Source: Limnothrix sp. FACHB-406 (lineage in GTDB: Bacteria > Cyanobacteriota > Cyanobacteriia > CACIAM-69d). Taken from it: a stretch of 64,000 bases of DNA. Below are positions 17,453 to 28,240 of this stretch, piece after piece (the first letter of the stretch is position 1; every line of letters begins with the position of its first letter). The stretch spans positions 310,001 to 374,000 of the forward strand of contig NZ_JACJSP010000002.1 in NCBI RefSeq assembly GCF_014698235.1, written 5' to 3'. A model generated the notes under the pieces. That model worked only from the letters and a program-made list of their open reading frames with translations. It had not been told where the DNA came from and did not search any database. A program made the translations under genes and the position numbers.

Positions 17453-17849
17453 GGGGGCATGGCGGAATGGTAGACGCTACGGACTTAAGACAATTGAGCC
17501 TCGGTTGAGAAATTGATCGAGTGGCAGCTCTCAAACTCAGGGAAACCTAAGGCACGGAACCAATTCTGGGACGTTGTTCGCAGATCACCCCGATCGCTAC
17601 GGCAATCCTGAGCCAAGCCGAAGGCACAAAAAGCTTACGGGCTTTTTCTTCGGAAGGTGCAGAGACTCGACGGGAGCTACCCTAACGTAACCAGCCGAGG
17701 GTAAAGGGAGAGTCCAATCTTCAACGCCAAACGGTCGATCGAGCAGTTTTGCTGACTCACGAGCCGAATTGTGCAGGGGCGAAAGCCACAGGAAGATGAA
17801 AATCCGTTGACCCTAAACGGTCGTGAGGGTTCGAGCCCCTCTGCCCCCA
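17453..17849 (+). tRNA. tRNA-Leu(UAA), interrupted by a group I intron
   Basis: The acceptor arms GGGGGCA (17453-17459) and TGCCCCC (17842-17848) pair perfectly, with discriminator A at 17849; CCA is not encoded. The exons are 17453-17486 and 17799-17849. After splicing, the anticodon arm reads ACGGA-CTTAAAA-TCCGT with anticodon TAA; the T-arm GAGGGTTCGAGCCCCTC and a long variable arm typical of tRNA-Leu are present. The intron splits the anticodon after its first U, the classic cyanobacterial position. Confidence 0.96.
17487..17798 (+). ncRNA. Group I intron of tRNA-Leu(UAA)
   Basis: 312-nt self-splicing intron with no ORF. Conserved core segments are recognisable: CTCAAACTCAGGGAAACC near 17532, AATCCTGAGCCAAGCCGAA near 17604, GGTGCAGAGACTCGACGG near 17656 and GGGAGAGTCCAA near 17707. 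The 5' splice site follows the U of GGACTT; the last base is the conserved G at 17798. It belongs to the subgroup shared by cyanobacteria and plastids, regarded as ancient and largely vertically inherited. Confidence 0.94.
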
Positions 17850-17922
17850 TCCTTAAACCCATTTATCATCCAAAGCTCCGGCCAGTGCTTCTGGTCGGAG
17901 CTGCGCGTGGTTAACCGGCAAT

Positions 17923-18738
17923 TTAACTAGAGGCGCTGGTGTAGAACCGGAGGGCAAACCGCCAAAATTGATTGGACAAATACAACAGCCCGATCGCCAG
18001 CAACCCTGAAACTCCTACCAAAACCCAAGCATCGCGGCCCAAGGCAATTTCCGCCGGCACAGTAGTCATAAACAACACCGGCACAATGAAGGTGAAGAAG
18101 AAGCGAAATGCCGCCGGATAGGCCGTGAGGGGATAGCGCCCAGCTTCCAACAGCCCCCGCAATACTTCCGTGATGTTATAGATTTTGGTAAACCAAATGC
18201 TGGTGGCTCCTAACACAAACCAGAGACTATATAAAATGAGCAATCCAAAGCTGAGGGGCAACATTGCCCAGCCATATTGCCACCAGGGAAGTTGTAGATT
18301 GATCCCCGCATAGGAAATCAACCCCAAACCGAGGGCAATGTCAGGAAAGCCCCAAAGGGAAACGGCGCGGGTGGATAGCCAAAATTGGCTGCTGATGGGT
18401 TTCAGCAACACAAAATCCAGGGTTCCTAGCTCCACCTGGCGCACGATGCTGTTGAGGTTGGGAGCTAAAAAGGTGTTGGAAAAGCCTTGTAAAAACAGAA
18501 AAAGACCTAACACCAAAAGTGCTTCATGCCAGTTCCAGTTTTGGAAGGTGTAGCCCGTTCGATAAAACAAAAAAAGCCCAAAGCCGCTGGCAATTCCCCC
18601 GCCAATGGAGGAAATGCTGGCTAAGAGAAAGTTGCCGCGATATTCCATTTCGGCCGCGATCGCGGTGGTGACAAACAACCGCAGAAGTTTCCAGTGATGG
18701 AGCAGCATGGGTGCGAGGGTGGTAAGGGCCGATTTCAT
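17923..18738 (-). CDS. ABC-2 type transporter permease (DUF990-like)
   Basis: Integral membrane protein of 271 residues with about six predicted helices, including ASISSIGGGIASGFGLFLF, EALLVLGLFLFLQG, LPLSFGLLILYSLWFVLG and VLVGVSGLLAIGLLYLS. The patterns VELGTLDFVLLKPI and MTTVPAEIALG match the DUF990/ABC-2 permeases that act with a second permease and an ATPase. Neither partner is adjacent here: the upstream gene is the large GH15-like protein 72 bases away, same strand. The substrate cannot be predicted. Confidence 0.88.
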   Translation of the reverse strand: MKSALTTLAPMLLHHWKLLRLFVTTAIAAEMEYRGNFLLASISSIGGGIASGFGLFLFYRTGYTFQNWNWHEALLVLGLFLFLQGFSNTFLAPNLNSIVRQVELGTLDFVLLKPISSQFWLSTRAVSLWGFPDIALGLGLISYAGINLQLPWWQYGWAMLPLSFGLLILYSLWFVLGATSIWFTKIYNITEVLRGLLEAGRYPLTAYPAAFRFFFTFIVPVLFMTTVPAEIALGRDAWVLVGVSGLLAIGLLYLSNQFWRFALRFYTSASS

Positions 18739-18810
18739 CCGGGGCGATCGGGTTGGGCGATCGCCCTCAGGATGGGCGGTTGAAGCGGGTGGGCGGGAAT
18801 GGCTAACCCA

Positions 18811-21800
18811 TTACCCCACCGGCTCCAGGGACTCATCGATCGCCTGTTCAGCGCGATCGCGGGCCGATTGTTCCGCCATTTCGATCAGGAACTGGAAGGC
18901 CTTCACCATAAAGGTGGCGCAATTGTAGGGCGACGTTTCATAGAACTGTTGCCAGGCCTGACCCTTACGCTCGTTGTAAATGGGTTCATCCTGGGGATGG
19001 CGATCGAGCCAGGCCAACCGCACCGCGTGGCCCACCAACACATCCAACACCAGGTAATCATCAATTTGCAGCTCGGGGTTGCGATCGGTCAGGGCTGCCA
19101 GCTCCGCCAACGCCTCCATGCAAACCTGTCGGTAAAGCGGCGCACCAATCTTGTTCAGCAGGTGTTCCACTTGCAGGGCGAAGTTCTTTTCGCCGGGGGT
19201 CATTTCCGCCAACACCAAGGCACTGTCGAGCCGGTTGCGACGTTCCAGCTTGTCCCCAATCACCAGGCCCTTGCAGTGGCCCAACAGGTTCCAAACCTGG
19301 GGATAGAAATCCTTAGGCACGCGGTTCAATGCGCCGTCCAATTCCCGCTGGCGGGCCCAACTCCCAGCGGGGGGCAAACCCTCTTCCCGCTGCGGCACAA
19401 TTGTCCATTCGATCGCCCGGCCCGTGGCCCGCAGGTGCAACGATTCCTGCTGTTGCAAGGCCAAGGTTGCGCCCTGATAGCCTTCCAGCACGTGGCGCAA
19501 CCGCAATTGCACCTCGTAGGGACTGAGTTCCATCAGTTGCTCGTAGGCCTCATCGGGCGTGACGAGCATTTCGCGACCCAATTCACTCACCAACAGCAGC
19601 AGAAAATAGCTGGTGCGGAGGGTCAAAAAGCCTTTGAACAGGGCTGGATTGGACTTAATGAGCACGCCCAAGGCCACCAAAATTTCCTGGCTCAAGACCC
19701 GATCGCGGATGTCTTCTCCACAAAACTCATCAATCTTGGCCATGATCTCGTCGTGGGGCATGGGGCGATCGATCAAGGATCCCTCGCTGTAGGCGCGGCC
19801 CACGGCGATGAACTTTTGCCGCACCAGCAAATCCGTCACCGCATCCGAAAGGTTAATATCCGCCTTGTTCAGCAGGCCCGCCGCCCGCCGCACAATTGCC
19901 CAATAGGGCCGACGGCGAGCAATCCCGTCAGATTCCACGACGCTGTAGCCCTGAAGGGCCCGGTTATAGATTTCCTCCACCAGCAGATTGAGCGGCACGG
20001 CGCGATCGTCCCCGGCAAAGCCCGTCTCAAAATCCGGGCCCACCAATCGCCACAGGTCTTGAATTAGCTCAATTTGCTCATACAGGTTCACCGTGGCCCG
20101 CAACCGGGTGAGCAAGCTCTTGGGATTGGTTTCCGACTCCAGTTGAAATTCCTGGCGGCTGCTGAGGGGTTTGGTGTCCGCTGCCGAAAAAGCCAGGTAT
20201 TGGGACAGGGGCAAGGGTGCGCCATTGGCCACGGATTGCTCGAATTCGTAGCCGTGGAGAAAGTCAATCCGCTCGCTCCCGGCGGTGAGCACAAAGGACT
20301 GCAGCCGTCCCAGGCGAATCGGCACATTGTTGCATTTGCCAGCTTTGAAGTCCGCAATCAGGGAGAGCAGGGGCGATCGGGTGTCGAGGTCGGCTTCTGT
20401 GGATCCCAACATTTCCCGAGTCAGCAACAGGGTCATGGTCGGTCGCCCCAACTGTCGCCACTGGCGGGCAATGTAAGCCAGTTCGCTGCGAATTTGGGAG
20501 GTCAAAAACTCCGGATCTGCGCCCGAATAGAACTGCTCTTGATCCAGGAAGGAGGGCAGAAAGACCATGGTTTTGCCGCAAATTGAAAAAATCCGCGACG
20601 TGGTGAGGGTGCGCAGCCGCCGCAGGGGCCGCCCCGTGAGGCCCAGGGCTTCGTTGCGGCCGATTTGGGCATAGGCCGCCGAAAGATCCCGCGCGGGCCG
20701 CACCTCGATCGGGGCCACTTGATCCGGCGTTTGGGTTTCAATCCCGTAAATTGCCAGTTGATGCTGCAAGGCCGCATCTTCCGATAGCAACACCATTTGC
20801 ACCAACGGTTCCCGCACGGCTCCCGGGCGTGATCGCCGGCCAAGGGGATCCAAATCCGCCACATCGATCAGCTCTTCCAACACCAACTGACCCAGCAGCC
20901 ACAGGGATTGGGCCCAAACCAGGGGTACGTTGTCGTTGGGCAAGCGGGTTTGGGAACCGGGGTTGGCCTGTTCGGCGGCGATCGCCTCCTCTGGCACGTA
21001 ATAGACCTCCGGCAAGAGGGCGAATCCCTCCCGCTCCACGGCTACCCCTTGCAATCGGTGGTGATAGTCCAAGGCCCTGTCCCGATCGCCCCGAAACAGG
21101 GCATCCAGCAACAGATAGGTCCAAAACAGCGGCCACTCACACTCAATATGCTCAAAGCGCTTGAGTTCGTAGGGTTCGTAATGCAGGCGGCTGGTGTCTT
21201 CAAGGACGGTTTGGTGACCATCCCGCAGGAACCGCTTGCAGCCGTAGTGCCCCTCTAGTTTTTCGACAATTTGCCGCCGTGTGCGATCGACCAAGTTCGC
21301 ATCATCTACCGCAAACGCCGGGAAACCAATGATGCTCAACAGGGCCCCATCCACCTCCTTAGAGGCCGACTCGCGCGGCAACAGGGATTCCAGCGTGGCC
21401 CGCGATCGGGCAATTTCATCCTCCAGCACATGCAGCACGGATGATTGCGATCCCCTTGCCCCAAACAGATCAAAGCCATTCAGCGCTTCCAATGCCGCCT
21501 TCGCCATCCCGATCGAGCTGGCGTTTAGCTCTGGGTTGCCGTGATTAATCTTGTTGCCCCGTTCCCAAATGCCGTAATCGGCCGTGCGGTAGGCGCGTCC
21601 AATGTAATAGACCAGATTTTGGACAAAATTCACCTCGTCGGTGGTGTAAATCACCTCCAAGCCCGAGGCCGTCATTTGCGCCAAGATCAACAAAAACACC
21701 GAGGTGGCATCAATCTGTAGATGGCCCCAGCCGTCATCGGCCACCACCGTGTTGCCTGTGCTCGTGTCGTACTTGGCATGGAGCGCATCCAATGGATCTT

Positions 21801-22125
21801 GGGTGTGCTTAAAGCGCTCCACCTTGGGGGCTTGTCGCATCATCGATGACAACAGCCCCCGCATCAGCTTCACCACGCTCTGCTGAATTTCGTAGCCGCG
21901 TCCCGCTTCGAGTCCCGCCTTGCGATAGGCCAGCGCCAGCCCCCAGGCCGCCAAGATGCTGTAAACGTTATCGCGTACCCAAGCATCGGTGTAGTCCCCA
22001 TGGATATTAACGGCGGTGCTGGCAGGCATCAGGCCGCTGATGGGGTGTTGGCGGTTCAAAATGACCTGGGAAATCAGCCGATCGAAATACTCCAGGCGAT
22101 CGCGACGGGACTGAGAGGCGGTCAT
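18811..22125 (-). CDS. GH15 / phosphorylase-kinase alpha-beta-like protein
   Basis: A very large cytoplasmic protein, 1104 residues. The N-terminal half matches the (alpha/alpha)6 glucoamylase-like fold shared by glycoside hydrolase family 15 and eukaryotic phosphorylase kinase alpha/beta subunits: GDYTDAWVRDNVYSI near 45, DDGWGHLQIDATSVFLL near 130, YGIWERGNKINHGN near 185 and DGWG/WP-type motifs near 330. The C-terminal ~450 residues have no recognised domain. No signal peptide is present. A role in glycogen or other glucan metabolism is the usual guess for such cyanobacterial proteins. The next gene downstream on the strand is the ABC-2 permease. Start is ATG 22125. Confidence 0.88.
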   Translation of the reverse strand: MTASQSRRDRLEYFDRLISQVILNRQHPISGLMPASTAVNIHGDYTDAWVRDNVYSILAAWGLALAYRKAGLEAGRGYEIQQSVVKLMRGLLSSMMRQAPKVERFKHTQDPLDALHAKYDTSTGNTVVADDGWGHLQIDATSVFLLILAQMTASGLEVIYTTDEVNFVQNLVYYIGRAYRTADYGIWERGNKINHGNPELNASSIGMAKAALEALNGFDLFGARGSQSSVLHVLEDEIARSRATLESLLPRESASKEVDGALLSIIGFPAFAVDDANLVDRTRRQIVEKLEGHYGCKRFLRDGHQTVLEDTSRLHYEPYELKRFEHIECEWPLFWTYLLLDALFRGDRDRALDYHHRLQGVAVEREGFALLPEVYYVPEEAIAAEQANPGSQTRLPNDNVPLVWAQSLWLLGQLVLEELIDVADLDPLGRRSRPGAVREPLVQMVLLSEDAALQHQLAIYGIETQTPDQVAPIEVRPARDLSAAYAQIGRNEALGLTGRPLRRLRTLTTSRIFSICGKTMVFLPSFLDQEQFYSGADPEFLTSQIRSELAYIARQWRQLGRPTMTLLLTREMLGSTEADLDTRSPLLSLIADFKAGKCNNVPIRLGRLQSFVLTAGSERIDFLHGYEFEQSVANGAPLPLSQYLAFSAADTKPLSSRQEFQLESETNPKSLLTRLRATVNLYEQIELIQDLWRLVGPDFETGFAGDDRAVPLNLLVEEIYNRALQGYSVVESDGIARRRPYWAIVRRAAGLLNKADINLSDAVTDLLVRQKFIAVGRAYSEGSLIDRPMPHDEIMAKIDEFCGEDIRDRVLSQEILVALGVLIKSNPALFKGFLTLRTSYFLLLLVSELGREMLVTPDEAYEQLMELSPYEVQLRLRHVLEGYQGATLALQQQESLHLRATGRAIEWTIVPQREEGLPPAGSWARQRELDGALNRVPKDFYPQVWNLLGHCKGLVIGDKLERRNRLDSALVLAEMTPGEKNFALQVEHLLNKIGAPLYRQVCMEALAELAALTDRNPELQIDDYLVLDVLVGHAVRLAWLDRHPQDEPIYNERKGQAWQQFYETSPYNCATFMVKAFQFLIEMAEQSARDRAEQAIDESLEPVG

Positions 22126-23429
22126 AGGCTACAGCAGGGACTTAAAGACACTATAGACGGTTTATTTTCCTGGATCGCGGCAACGCTGCAGCCGTTGATG
22201 AACCCTTGAGGGAGACCCAGGGGCCACCAGCTGTGCCGGGGCGATCGGGAATATCGGTCAAAGGAGTGGGGGCAATTGTGATCGGAATCTCCCTGGCTAG
22301 CCAGGCGATCGCCGTAAAATTGGCTCAAGGGGATTGCAACGGTTGTCAATTTCTTGTCAGCCCTTGGTCAGCAATATTGCAGCCACCAACGGTCAGCCGC
22401 TCCTAGCCCTGCCTCCAATAGCCCCCCAAAACGGGCCCAAGCTTCCCTATCCAGCGCGCTAAATTTCGACTAAATGAATGGGCCTTGCTTGTTCACGAAG
22501 TTCGAGGAGGGGAATTGAGATCTAACTCGAAATTCTACGGAGTCTTGCTCTGGGAACCGTTAGAATCGATTTTTAGATCTCAATGATGGGTCTCACCCCC
22601 CATAGGGGTTGATCGGGGGAGTCCGCACCGGGGACAACGGGGAGCCTATTCAACTTCAATGGGATGGGGGCTGGTCGAAAGTGATGCAACAAAACCGTTT
22701 GGGAGGCAAATCGGTTCGGGGAATTCGGCAAAATCGGGGTCGAATAGAGCGATCATTGCTGTTGGGGGCCGCAGAGTCCACAATCCCGCAAGAGTCTACG
22801 GCTGGGTTAAACCTTGGGGTTGCTTGTCTGATGTTGGGGGTAAAGGCGCAAGTTGATGCAAGGCTGCAACAATCTACGCGGCTCGCTATGCGGCTCTCTA
22901 TGCGGCTCTGTGCGAATCGATTGAGGCATTATCCCGACCATTGCCTCGCTGCTGTGGCAATTGAGGAGTAGCAACGCAAACACCTGCCTGAGTAATTCTT
23001 GTTGGACGAGTGAATGGTTAGTAATTGCTCGCGACTAGGGCAATTTGAAGCTAGGGGTTTCACCCCTCCTATGCTTGAGTTAGAACCCTACGGGATCACA
23101 CTAGGGTTAAGTTGGGCGTGGGAGTGCGCTCCGAACCATTGTCGCGAATTGATTGGTCGCCAATTAAGTCTCCAATTGATCGATCGCGAATTTATTCAGG
23201 TGCATTTGCCGTTGCTGTTGCAAATCGTTGTGCAGTCGCCATGGCAGCTTCCAAGTCAGGTTCGACCGAAACCACCGGCCGAGACCCAGGGGTCTCCAGC
23301 CGATCGGGGGCAGTGGATCGATCAACCCTGTGGTCAACCATGGGTCAGGTCAGGTCAGCGATGTTGGCCCGAATCCATTGGCCAAGGGCTGATGTGGCGG
23401 AACTATCAGGGGGCCAGGAGGGTGATCGC
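22126..23429. other. Long intergenic region with inverted and tandem repeats
   Basis: 1.3 kb upstream of two divergent large genes, with no convincing ORF. It contains a 12-bp inverted repeat (22514-22525 with 22573-22584), three 12-bp tandem units (CGGCTCGCTATG, CGGCTCTCTATG, CGGCTCTGTGCG, 22879-22914), a short hairpin AGGGGTTTCACCCCT near 23053, and AACCCTA/TAGGGTT arms near 23084-23108. An open frame continues upstream of the kinase start from 23112, but looks untranslated. Confidence 0.55.
22514..22584. repeat. Spaced 12-bp inverted repeat
   Basis: ATTGAGATCTAA at 22514-22525 and its exact reverse complement TTAGATCTCAAT at 22573-22584, enclosing 47 bases. It could be a tiny non-autonomous element, an operator pair or a stem-loop; nothing decides between these. 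Confidence 0.6.
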
Positions 23430-26400
23430 GTGAACTTACGCCGAAAAACCTTGGCGATTGTGGGGATGGCGGCGGTGGTGTCGATCGTGACGCTCTGCAT
23501 TGCGCTGTCGGTGTTGGTCTCTGGGGACTTTCGGGCCCTGGAGGTGCAATATGCGCGCCAAGATGCTCAACGGGCCATGGATGCCCTCTCGGCGGATTTC
23601 GACAGTCTGGCGGTGGCGGCTCAGGAATATGCGGAGTGGGACGATACCTATGAATTCATTGAAACGCGCAACCCTGCTTATATCCAGTCCAATCTGATTG
23701 ATCGCACGTTTACGGCTTTGCGGCTGAATGCGATCGCGATTGTGAATCGCCAGAAGCAAGTGCTTTACAGCCAAGGATTTGATGCGACGCGGGGCCGGTT
23801 GCAACCGGCCGATCGCTCCCTGTTGGACTATTTGGCTGGGCCGGGACAAACGACGCTTTTACAACAGGATCAGCCCGATCGCGTAATTTCAGGGTTGGTG
23901 TCCCTGCCGGAAGGGGTGTTGATGGTGGCGGCCCGCCCGATCGTCACCAGTCAAGGAGCCGGCCCCATTCGTGGCGCGCTGGTGGTGGGCCGCTGGTTGG
24001 ATCAGGCGGAAATTGATCGCCTGGCGGAGGGGGTGGAATTACAGCTTTCCCTGCGGCCGGCGGTCAGCCTAGAACAATTTCAGACCGCGGACTCTGGAAC
24101 CCTCGGTCAGCCCATGACCCTGGAGGTGAGCCGGCCCGGTTTGGCCCGCAGCCCAATCTCCATCACGGCCCTGGAATCCTTGGATCTGTTGCGGGCGGAA
24201 ATTCTGCTGCGGAACTTGGAAGGGGAACCGGCCCTGATTTTGGAGGTGACGCTGCCTCGGGAGATTGATCACCGTAGCCAACAGGCTATCCGCTACTTGG
24301 GAGCCGCCACGGTGTTTTGTGGGGTGCTCTTTGGGGGCGTGGCCCTGCTGTCGATCGAGAAATTGGTGCTTGCCCGCTTAACCCGCCTCAGCACTGCGGT
24401 GGCCACCATTGGCCAGAGCGGCAACCTGGCCACTCGCCTAGAAATGCCTGGTAGCGACGAGCTGGGTCTCCTGGCCAACAATATCGATGAGATGCTGGAG
24501 GCGCTCGATCGATTCCAACGGGAGCGATCGAGTGTCGAAGAGCGCTACCGGATCATGGCGGAGAACTCCACCGACCTGATCTCCCGGCAAACGGCCGACA
24601 ATGTTTATATCTATGCCTCCCCCGCCTGCATGGCCCTGTTGGGCTATCACCCGGAAGAAATGGTGGGGCAACAACGTTGGGACTTCATCCATCCGGCCGA
24701 TCGCGCTCGCCTCATTGAAGAAGACCAGCACGCCCGCGATCGCAAAGCCACCTACACCACCCAATATCGAATTCGCCGCCACGATGGGTTCTACATCTGG
24801 TTTGAAACCACCAGCCGCGCCATCTACGACTCCCACAACGGCGAATTTCAGGGCACGTTGTCCGTTTCGCGGGACATCACCCCCCGCAAACAGGTGGAGC
24901 AAGATCTGCGTGACAGCGAAAGTTCCATCCGTCGCCTCTATCAAATTGCCGCCGCCCGACAACTGACCTTTGACGATCGATTGCAACGGTTGCTGCAAAT
25001 GGGTTGCGAGCAATTTGGCTTGGAACTGGGGCTGCTGGTGGAAATTGACGATCGATTTGCCACCCTCCCGGATCCAGACCCTGCGGACTACAACGGCGGC
25101 ATGGCCGCCGTGGGCGATCTGCAATGTCGCGTTGTGGGCATCTTTCACACGGGCGATCGCGCCCAAATGCCCAGCACCTGGGACTGGCAAGCGGGCGATC
25201 GGTTCCCCCTGCGCAACACCATCTTTCAAATTGCCGTTGCCCGCGAAGAGCCGCTGTATTTCGAGTCCAAATCCCTGGCCCAGCTCGGCCCCACCGCCGT
25301 CGATGCGGCCCTGGAAATCGAAGCCTACCTCGGCACACCCATCACCGTCGGCCGTCGGGGCTACGGCACCCTCTGTTTTTGGAGCAATCAAACCCGTAAC
25401 CAGCCCTTCAAAGCCGTTGATATTGGTCTGTTGGAGCTGATGGGGCAATGGATCGGCGGCGAACTGGAACGCAAACAAGCCGCCGACGACCTGGCCCGGG
25501 CCCGCGACCAAGCCCTAGAGGCCACCCGAGCCAAGAGCGAATTTTTGGCCACCATGAGCCACGAAATCCGCACTCCCATGAACGCCGTCATTGGGATGAC
25601 CGGATTGCTGTTGGATACGGAACTGACCAGTCAGCAGCGGGACTTTGTGGAAACCGTTCGCAGTAGCGGCGATGCCCTGTTGGCCATCATCAACGACATC
25701 CTGGACTTTTCCAAAATCGAATCCGGCAAGTTGGATTTGGAGTCGCAACCCTTCGATCTGCGCAGTTGTATTGAAGAGTCCCTGGATTTGTTAGCCGCCA
25801 AAGCCAGCGACAAGGGCTTGGACTTGGCCTACTGGATGGGATCCGCCGTTCCCAACCTAATCGTGGGGGACATCACGCGCCTGCGCCAAATTTTCGTGAA
25901 CTTGGTGGGCAATGCGGTCAAGTTCACGGCCCGGGGGGAAGTGGTGATTCAGGTGGAAGCCAAGCCCCACACCACCAGCGACGAATCGAATGCCTTGCTG
26001 CAAAGCGATAGCACCCTTCCGCCAACCCGTTCCCACGACTACAACGCACCGCTGTACGACATTCACTTTGCGGTGCGAGACACAGGCATCGGTATTCCGA
26101 GCGATCGCATGAACCGCCTGTTCAAATCCTTCAGCCAAGTGGACTCTTCCACCACTCGCCAATACGGCGGCACAGGGTTGGGGCTAGCCATCAGCAAGCG
26201 GCTCTCGGAAATGATGGGCGGGCGCATGTGGGTGGAAAGCGAACTGGGCAAAGGTTCCGTTTTTCACTTCACGATCGTGGCGGCGGCGGCTCCCTATGCA
26301 TCCCTGGTGGATTTCTACGAAGTCCAGCCCTATCTGCAAGGGAAGCGGGTGTTGATTGTGGACGACAACGCTACCCATCGGGATATTTTGGTGCGGCAGG

Positions 26401-27782
26401 TGGAGGCCTGGGGCACGGTGACCCAAAGCACCGCTTCACCCCAGGAGGCGATCGCCTGGATGATGCAAGGACAATCCTTTGATTTGGCGCTGCTGGATTT
26501 GCAAATGCCGCAGATGGACGGCTTGCAGTTGGCCCAACGGTTGCAGGATTTGGCGCTGCCCAAAACAACGCCGTTGCGGATGATTGCCATGGCTCCGATG
26601 GGCTACCAGGAGCGCAGTGCCTCACCGGTTTTTGCGGCAGTGGTGAACAAACCCATCAAGCAATCTCAGCTTTACAACGCGATCGTGACGGTGTTGGGTG
26701 GGCGCACGGCGGAAACGGTGGCCGCTCGATCGGTCATGGCCGATGTGGATTCCCATATGGCCGAGTTCCACCCGCTGCGGATTTTGCTGGCGGAAGACCA
26801 TGCGGTGAACCAAAAGGTGGCGTTGCAGATTTTGCAGCGCATGGGATATCGGGCTGATGTGGCGGGTAATGGGATTGAGGTGCTAGAGGCCCTGCGTCGT
26901 CAACCCTATGATGTGGTGTTGATGGATATGCAGATGCCGGAGATGGACGGGCTGGAAGCCACGGAGCGGATCCGACAGGAATGGGTGACGGAGCAAGGGC
27001 CCTACATCATTGCCATGACCGCTAACGCGATGCAGGGCGATCGGGAGGCTTGTATTCGAGCAGGGATGGATGATTACATCAGCAAGCCGATCCGGATTCA
27101 GAAGCTGGCAGAGGCTTTGGGGCGCTGTCCTTCCCGGGGGTTTGTTCAGGGGGGAACCGGCGAAACTGCGCCGGAACCGCCAACCTTGTCCGATGCGGTG
27201 TTGCCTGCGGTGGCGGAGAACGGTGCGGGAGCCGTGGCGATCGCCCTGCCGCAGTTGGTGACGGCCCTGGTGAGTGGTGACTCGGAACCGGTTGCCCCTG
27301 AGGCGCTAACCCATACCAGCCATGGGGAGCGAAATGGGGTTGGGTCGGAGGTTGACCTGGCGGTTAACCGAACAGCCCCGGAGCCGGCCGGGTTGCCCTT
27401 GCCTTCGGGGTGGGCGGCCAATCAGGAACCCATTTTGGATGAGCAAATCCTGAGCAGTTTGCGGGAAGTGGAGGTGCTAGATGAGGCGATCGAACTCTAT
27501 TTGCGCGATTCCCCCATGCTGCTGGAAAAGGTGCGATCAGCCCTGAGCAACGGCAACACAGCCCATCTGAAGGATGCGGCCCATTCCCTCAAGTCCACCA
27601 GCGGAACCATGGGGGCCCTGTTGGTGTATCAAACCAGCCAGCAAATTGAAACCGCTGCAAAACAAGGAGACCTTGCCCTCGCCCAGCGATGGTTACCCGC
27701 CGTGGAGCAAGAACACCAACGGGCTGTGGCCCGGCTCCAAAGTTTGGGTTTGGTGTTCCAGTCTTTGGAAGCGGAGGCTTGA
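23430..27782 (+). CDS. Hybrid sensor histidine kinase: CHASE4-HAMP-PAS-GAF-HK-REC-REC-HPt
   Basis: Membrane phosphorelay kinase, about 1450 residues. Start is GTG 23430, preceded by AGGAGG (23416-23421, spacing 8) and followed directly by the first transmembrane helix; the frame is open further upstream to 23112 but lacks such signals. Order: TM1 about 5-28, CHASE4-like periplasmic sensor, TM2 about 287-307, HAMP, PAS about 370-485, GAF about 500-680, H-box [14 protein letters not shown] near 705, HATPase with NLVGNAVKF and [17 protein letters not shown]1 has [11 protein letters not shown] (Asp near 1022) and REC2 [11 protein letters not shown] near 1166. The C-terminal HPt has [14 protein letters not shown] (His near 1385). 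The complete His-Asp-Asp-His chain could pass phosphate to an unlinked regulator. The signal is unknown. Confidence 0.93.
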   Translation: MNLRRKTLAIVGMAAVVSIVTLCIALSVLVSGDFRALEVQYARQDAQRAMDALSADFDSLAVAAQEYAEWDDTYEFIETRNPAYIQSNLIDRTFTALRLNAIAIVNRQKQVLYSQGFDATRGRLQPADRSLLDYLAGPGQTTLLQQDQPDRVISGLVSLPEGVLMVAARPIVTSQGAGPIRGALVVGRWLDQAEIDRLAEGVELQLSLRPAVSLEQFQTADSGTLGQPMTLEVSRPGLARSPISITALESLDLLRAEILLRNLEGEPALILEVTLPREIDHRSQQAIRYLGAATVFCGVLFGGVALLSIEKLVLARLTRLSTAVATIGQSGNLATRLEMPGSDELGLLANNIDEMLEALDRFQRERSSVEERYRIMAENSTDLISRQTADNVYIYASPACMALLGYHPEEMVGQQRWDFIHPADRARLIEEDQHARDRKATYTTQYRIRRHDGFYIWFETTSRAIYDSHNGEFQGTLSVSRDITPRKQVEQDLRDSESSIRRLYQIAAARQLTFDDRLQRLLQMGCEQFGLELGLLVEIDDRFATLPDPDPADYNGGMAAVGDLQCRVVGIFHTGDRAQMPSTWDWQAGDRFPLRNTIFQIAVAREEPLYFESKSLAQLGPTAVDAALEIEAYLGTPITVGRRGYGTLCFWSNQTRNQPFKAVDIGLLELMGQWIGGELERKQAADDLARARDQALEATRAKSEFLATMSHEIRTPMNAVIGMTGLLLDTELTSQQRDFVETVRSSGDALLAIINDILDFSKIESGKLDLESQPFDLRSCIEESLDLLAAKASDKGLDLAYWMGSAVPNLIVGDITRLRQIFVNLVGNAVKFTARGEVVIQVEAKPHTTSDESNALLQSDSTLPPTRSHDYNAPLYDIHFAVRDTGIGIPSDRMNRLFKSFSQVDSSTTRQYGGTGLGLAISKRLSEMMGGRMWVESELGKGSVFHFTIVAAAAPYASLVDFYEVQPYLQGKRVLIVDDNATHRDILVRQVEAWGTVTQSTASPQEAIAWMMQGQSFDLALLDLQMPQMDGLQLAQRLQDLALPKTTPLRMIAMAPMGYQERSASPVFAAVVNKPIKQSQLYNAIVTVLGGRTAETVAARSVMADVDSHMAEFHPLRILLAEDHAVNQKVALQILQRMGYRADVAGNGIEVLEALRRQPYDVVLMDMQMPEMDGLEATERIRQEWVTEQGPYIIAMTANAMQGDREACIRAGMDDYISKPIRIQKLAEALGRCPSRGFVQGGTGETAPEPPTLSDAVLPAVAENGAGAVAIALPQLVTALVSGDSEPVAPEALTHTSHGERNGVGSEVDLAVNRTAPEPAGLPLPSGWAANQEPILDEQILSSLREVEVLDEAIELYLRDSPMLLEKVRSALSNGNTAHLKDAAHSLKSTSGTMGALLVYQTSQQIETAAKQGDLALAQRWLPAVEQEHQRAVARLQSLGLVFQSLEAEA

Positions 27783-27800
27783 GCAGCGCAGAAGTCAAGC

Positions 27801-27824
27801 CATTGCCATTGCCATTGCCATTGC
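27801..27824. repeat. (CATTGC)4 hexanucleotide repeat
   Basis: Four perfect CATTGC units begin 18 bases after the stop codon of the hybrid kinase gene. Confidence 0.95.
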
Positions 27825-27830
27825 ATCGTG

Positions 27831-27956
27831 GCCTTGGACTGCTTGTCGGGATCGCTTGGATGGCTGGCATCACTCGCACTGCTGAATTGCCCCGCCTTGG
27901 ACTGCTTGTCGGGATCGCTTGGATGGCTGGCATCACTCGCACTGCTGAATTGCCCC
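27831..27956. repeat. Perfect tandem duplication, 2 x 63 bp
   Basis: 27831-27893 and 27894-27956 are identical. Each unit begins GCCTTGGACTGCTTGTCGGG. The identity implies a recent duplication or active homogenisation. The unit length is a multiple of three and stays open in several frames, but no start site or protein feature supports coding. Confidence 0.95.
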
Positions 27957-28240
27957 TTGGTTGAGCGGGTTGGTTCAGATCTGCCTCTGAATTAAGGCCG
28001 AGGGGCGTTGGGGGCTGCGATCGGGTGTTTTGCGATACTTGACCAGTGAAATGAAATCCATCAACGGGATCAGCGACTGGGGCCGAAGTCTGATGGATCG
28101 GTGATCCCGGGCAGAATGCCTAGAAAACCACAATGCGGTTTTGCTGTGCTATGAATCACAGCGATCGGGTAGTAATGGCCATACACTAAGAAACAGGGTG
28201 TCAGACCCCCTAAAGTCAACGCACTACCCTGCTAGTAACC

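Larger units (their letters stand above)
27783..28240. other. Intergenic region with tandem repeats, upstream of sigF
   Basis: About 460 bases. The first 175 hold the hexamer and 63-bp repeats listed separately. The rest includes a small stem AAAACC/GGTTTT near 28124-28142 and probably the sigF promoter. No gene is supported. Confidence 0.6.

Noticed and set aside
17677-17862. 61-codon minus-strand frame over tRNA-Leu
   Set aside because: Lies within the tRNA and its group I intron; the conserved RNA explains the sequence.
18799-20067. 422-codon plus-strand frame opposite the GH15-like gene
   Set aside because: Entirely antisense to a strongly supported gene, with repetitive HQ/QG composition and no motifs.
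22609-22971. 120-codon frame upstream of the hybrid kinase
   Set aside because: Overlaps a 12-bp tandem repeat and has no recognisable protein features.
23112-23429. N-terminal extension of the hybrid kinase
   Set aside because: The strong AGGAGG site and the immediately following transmembrane helix favour GTG 23430; the upstream translation has no features.
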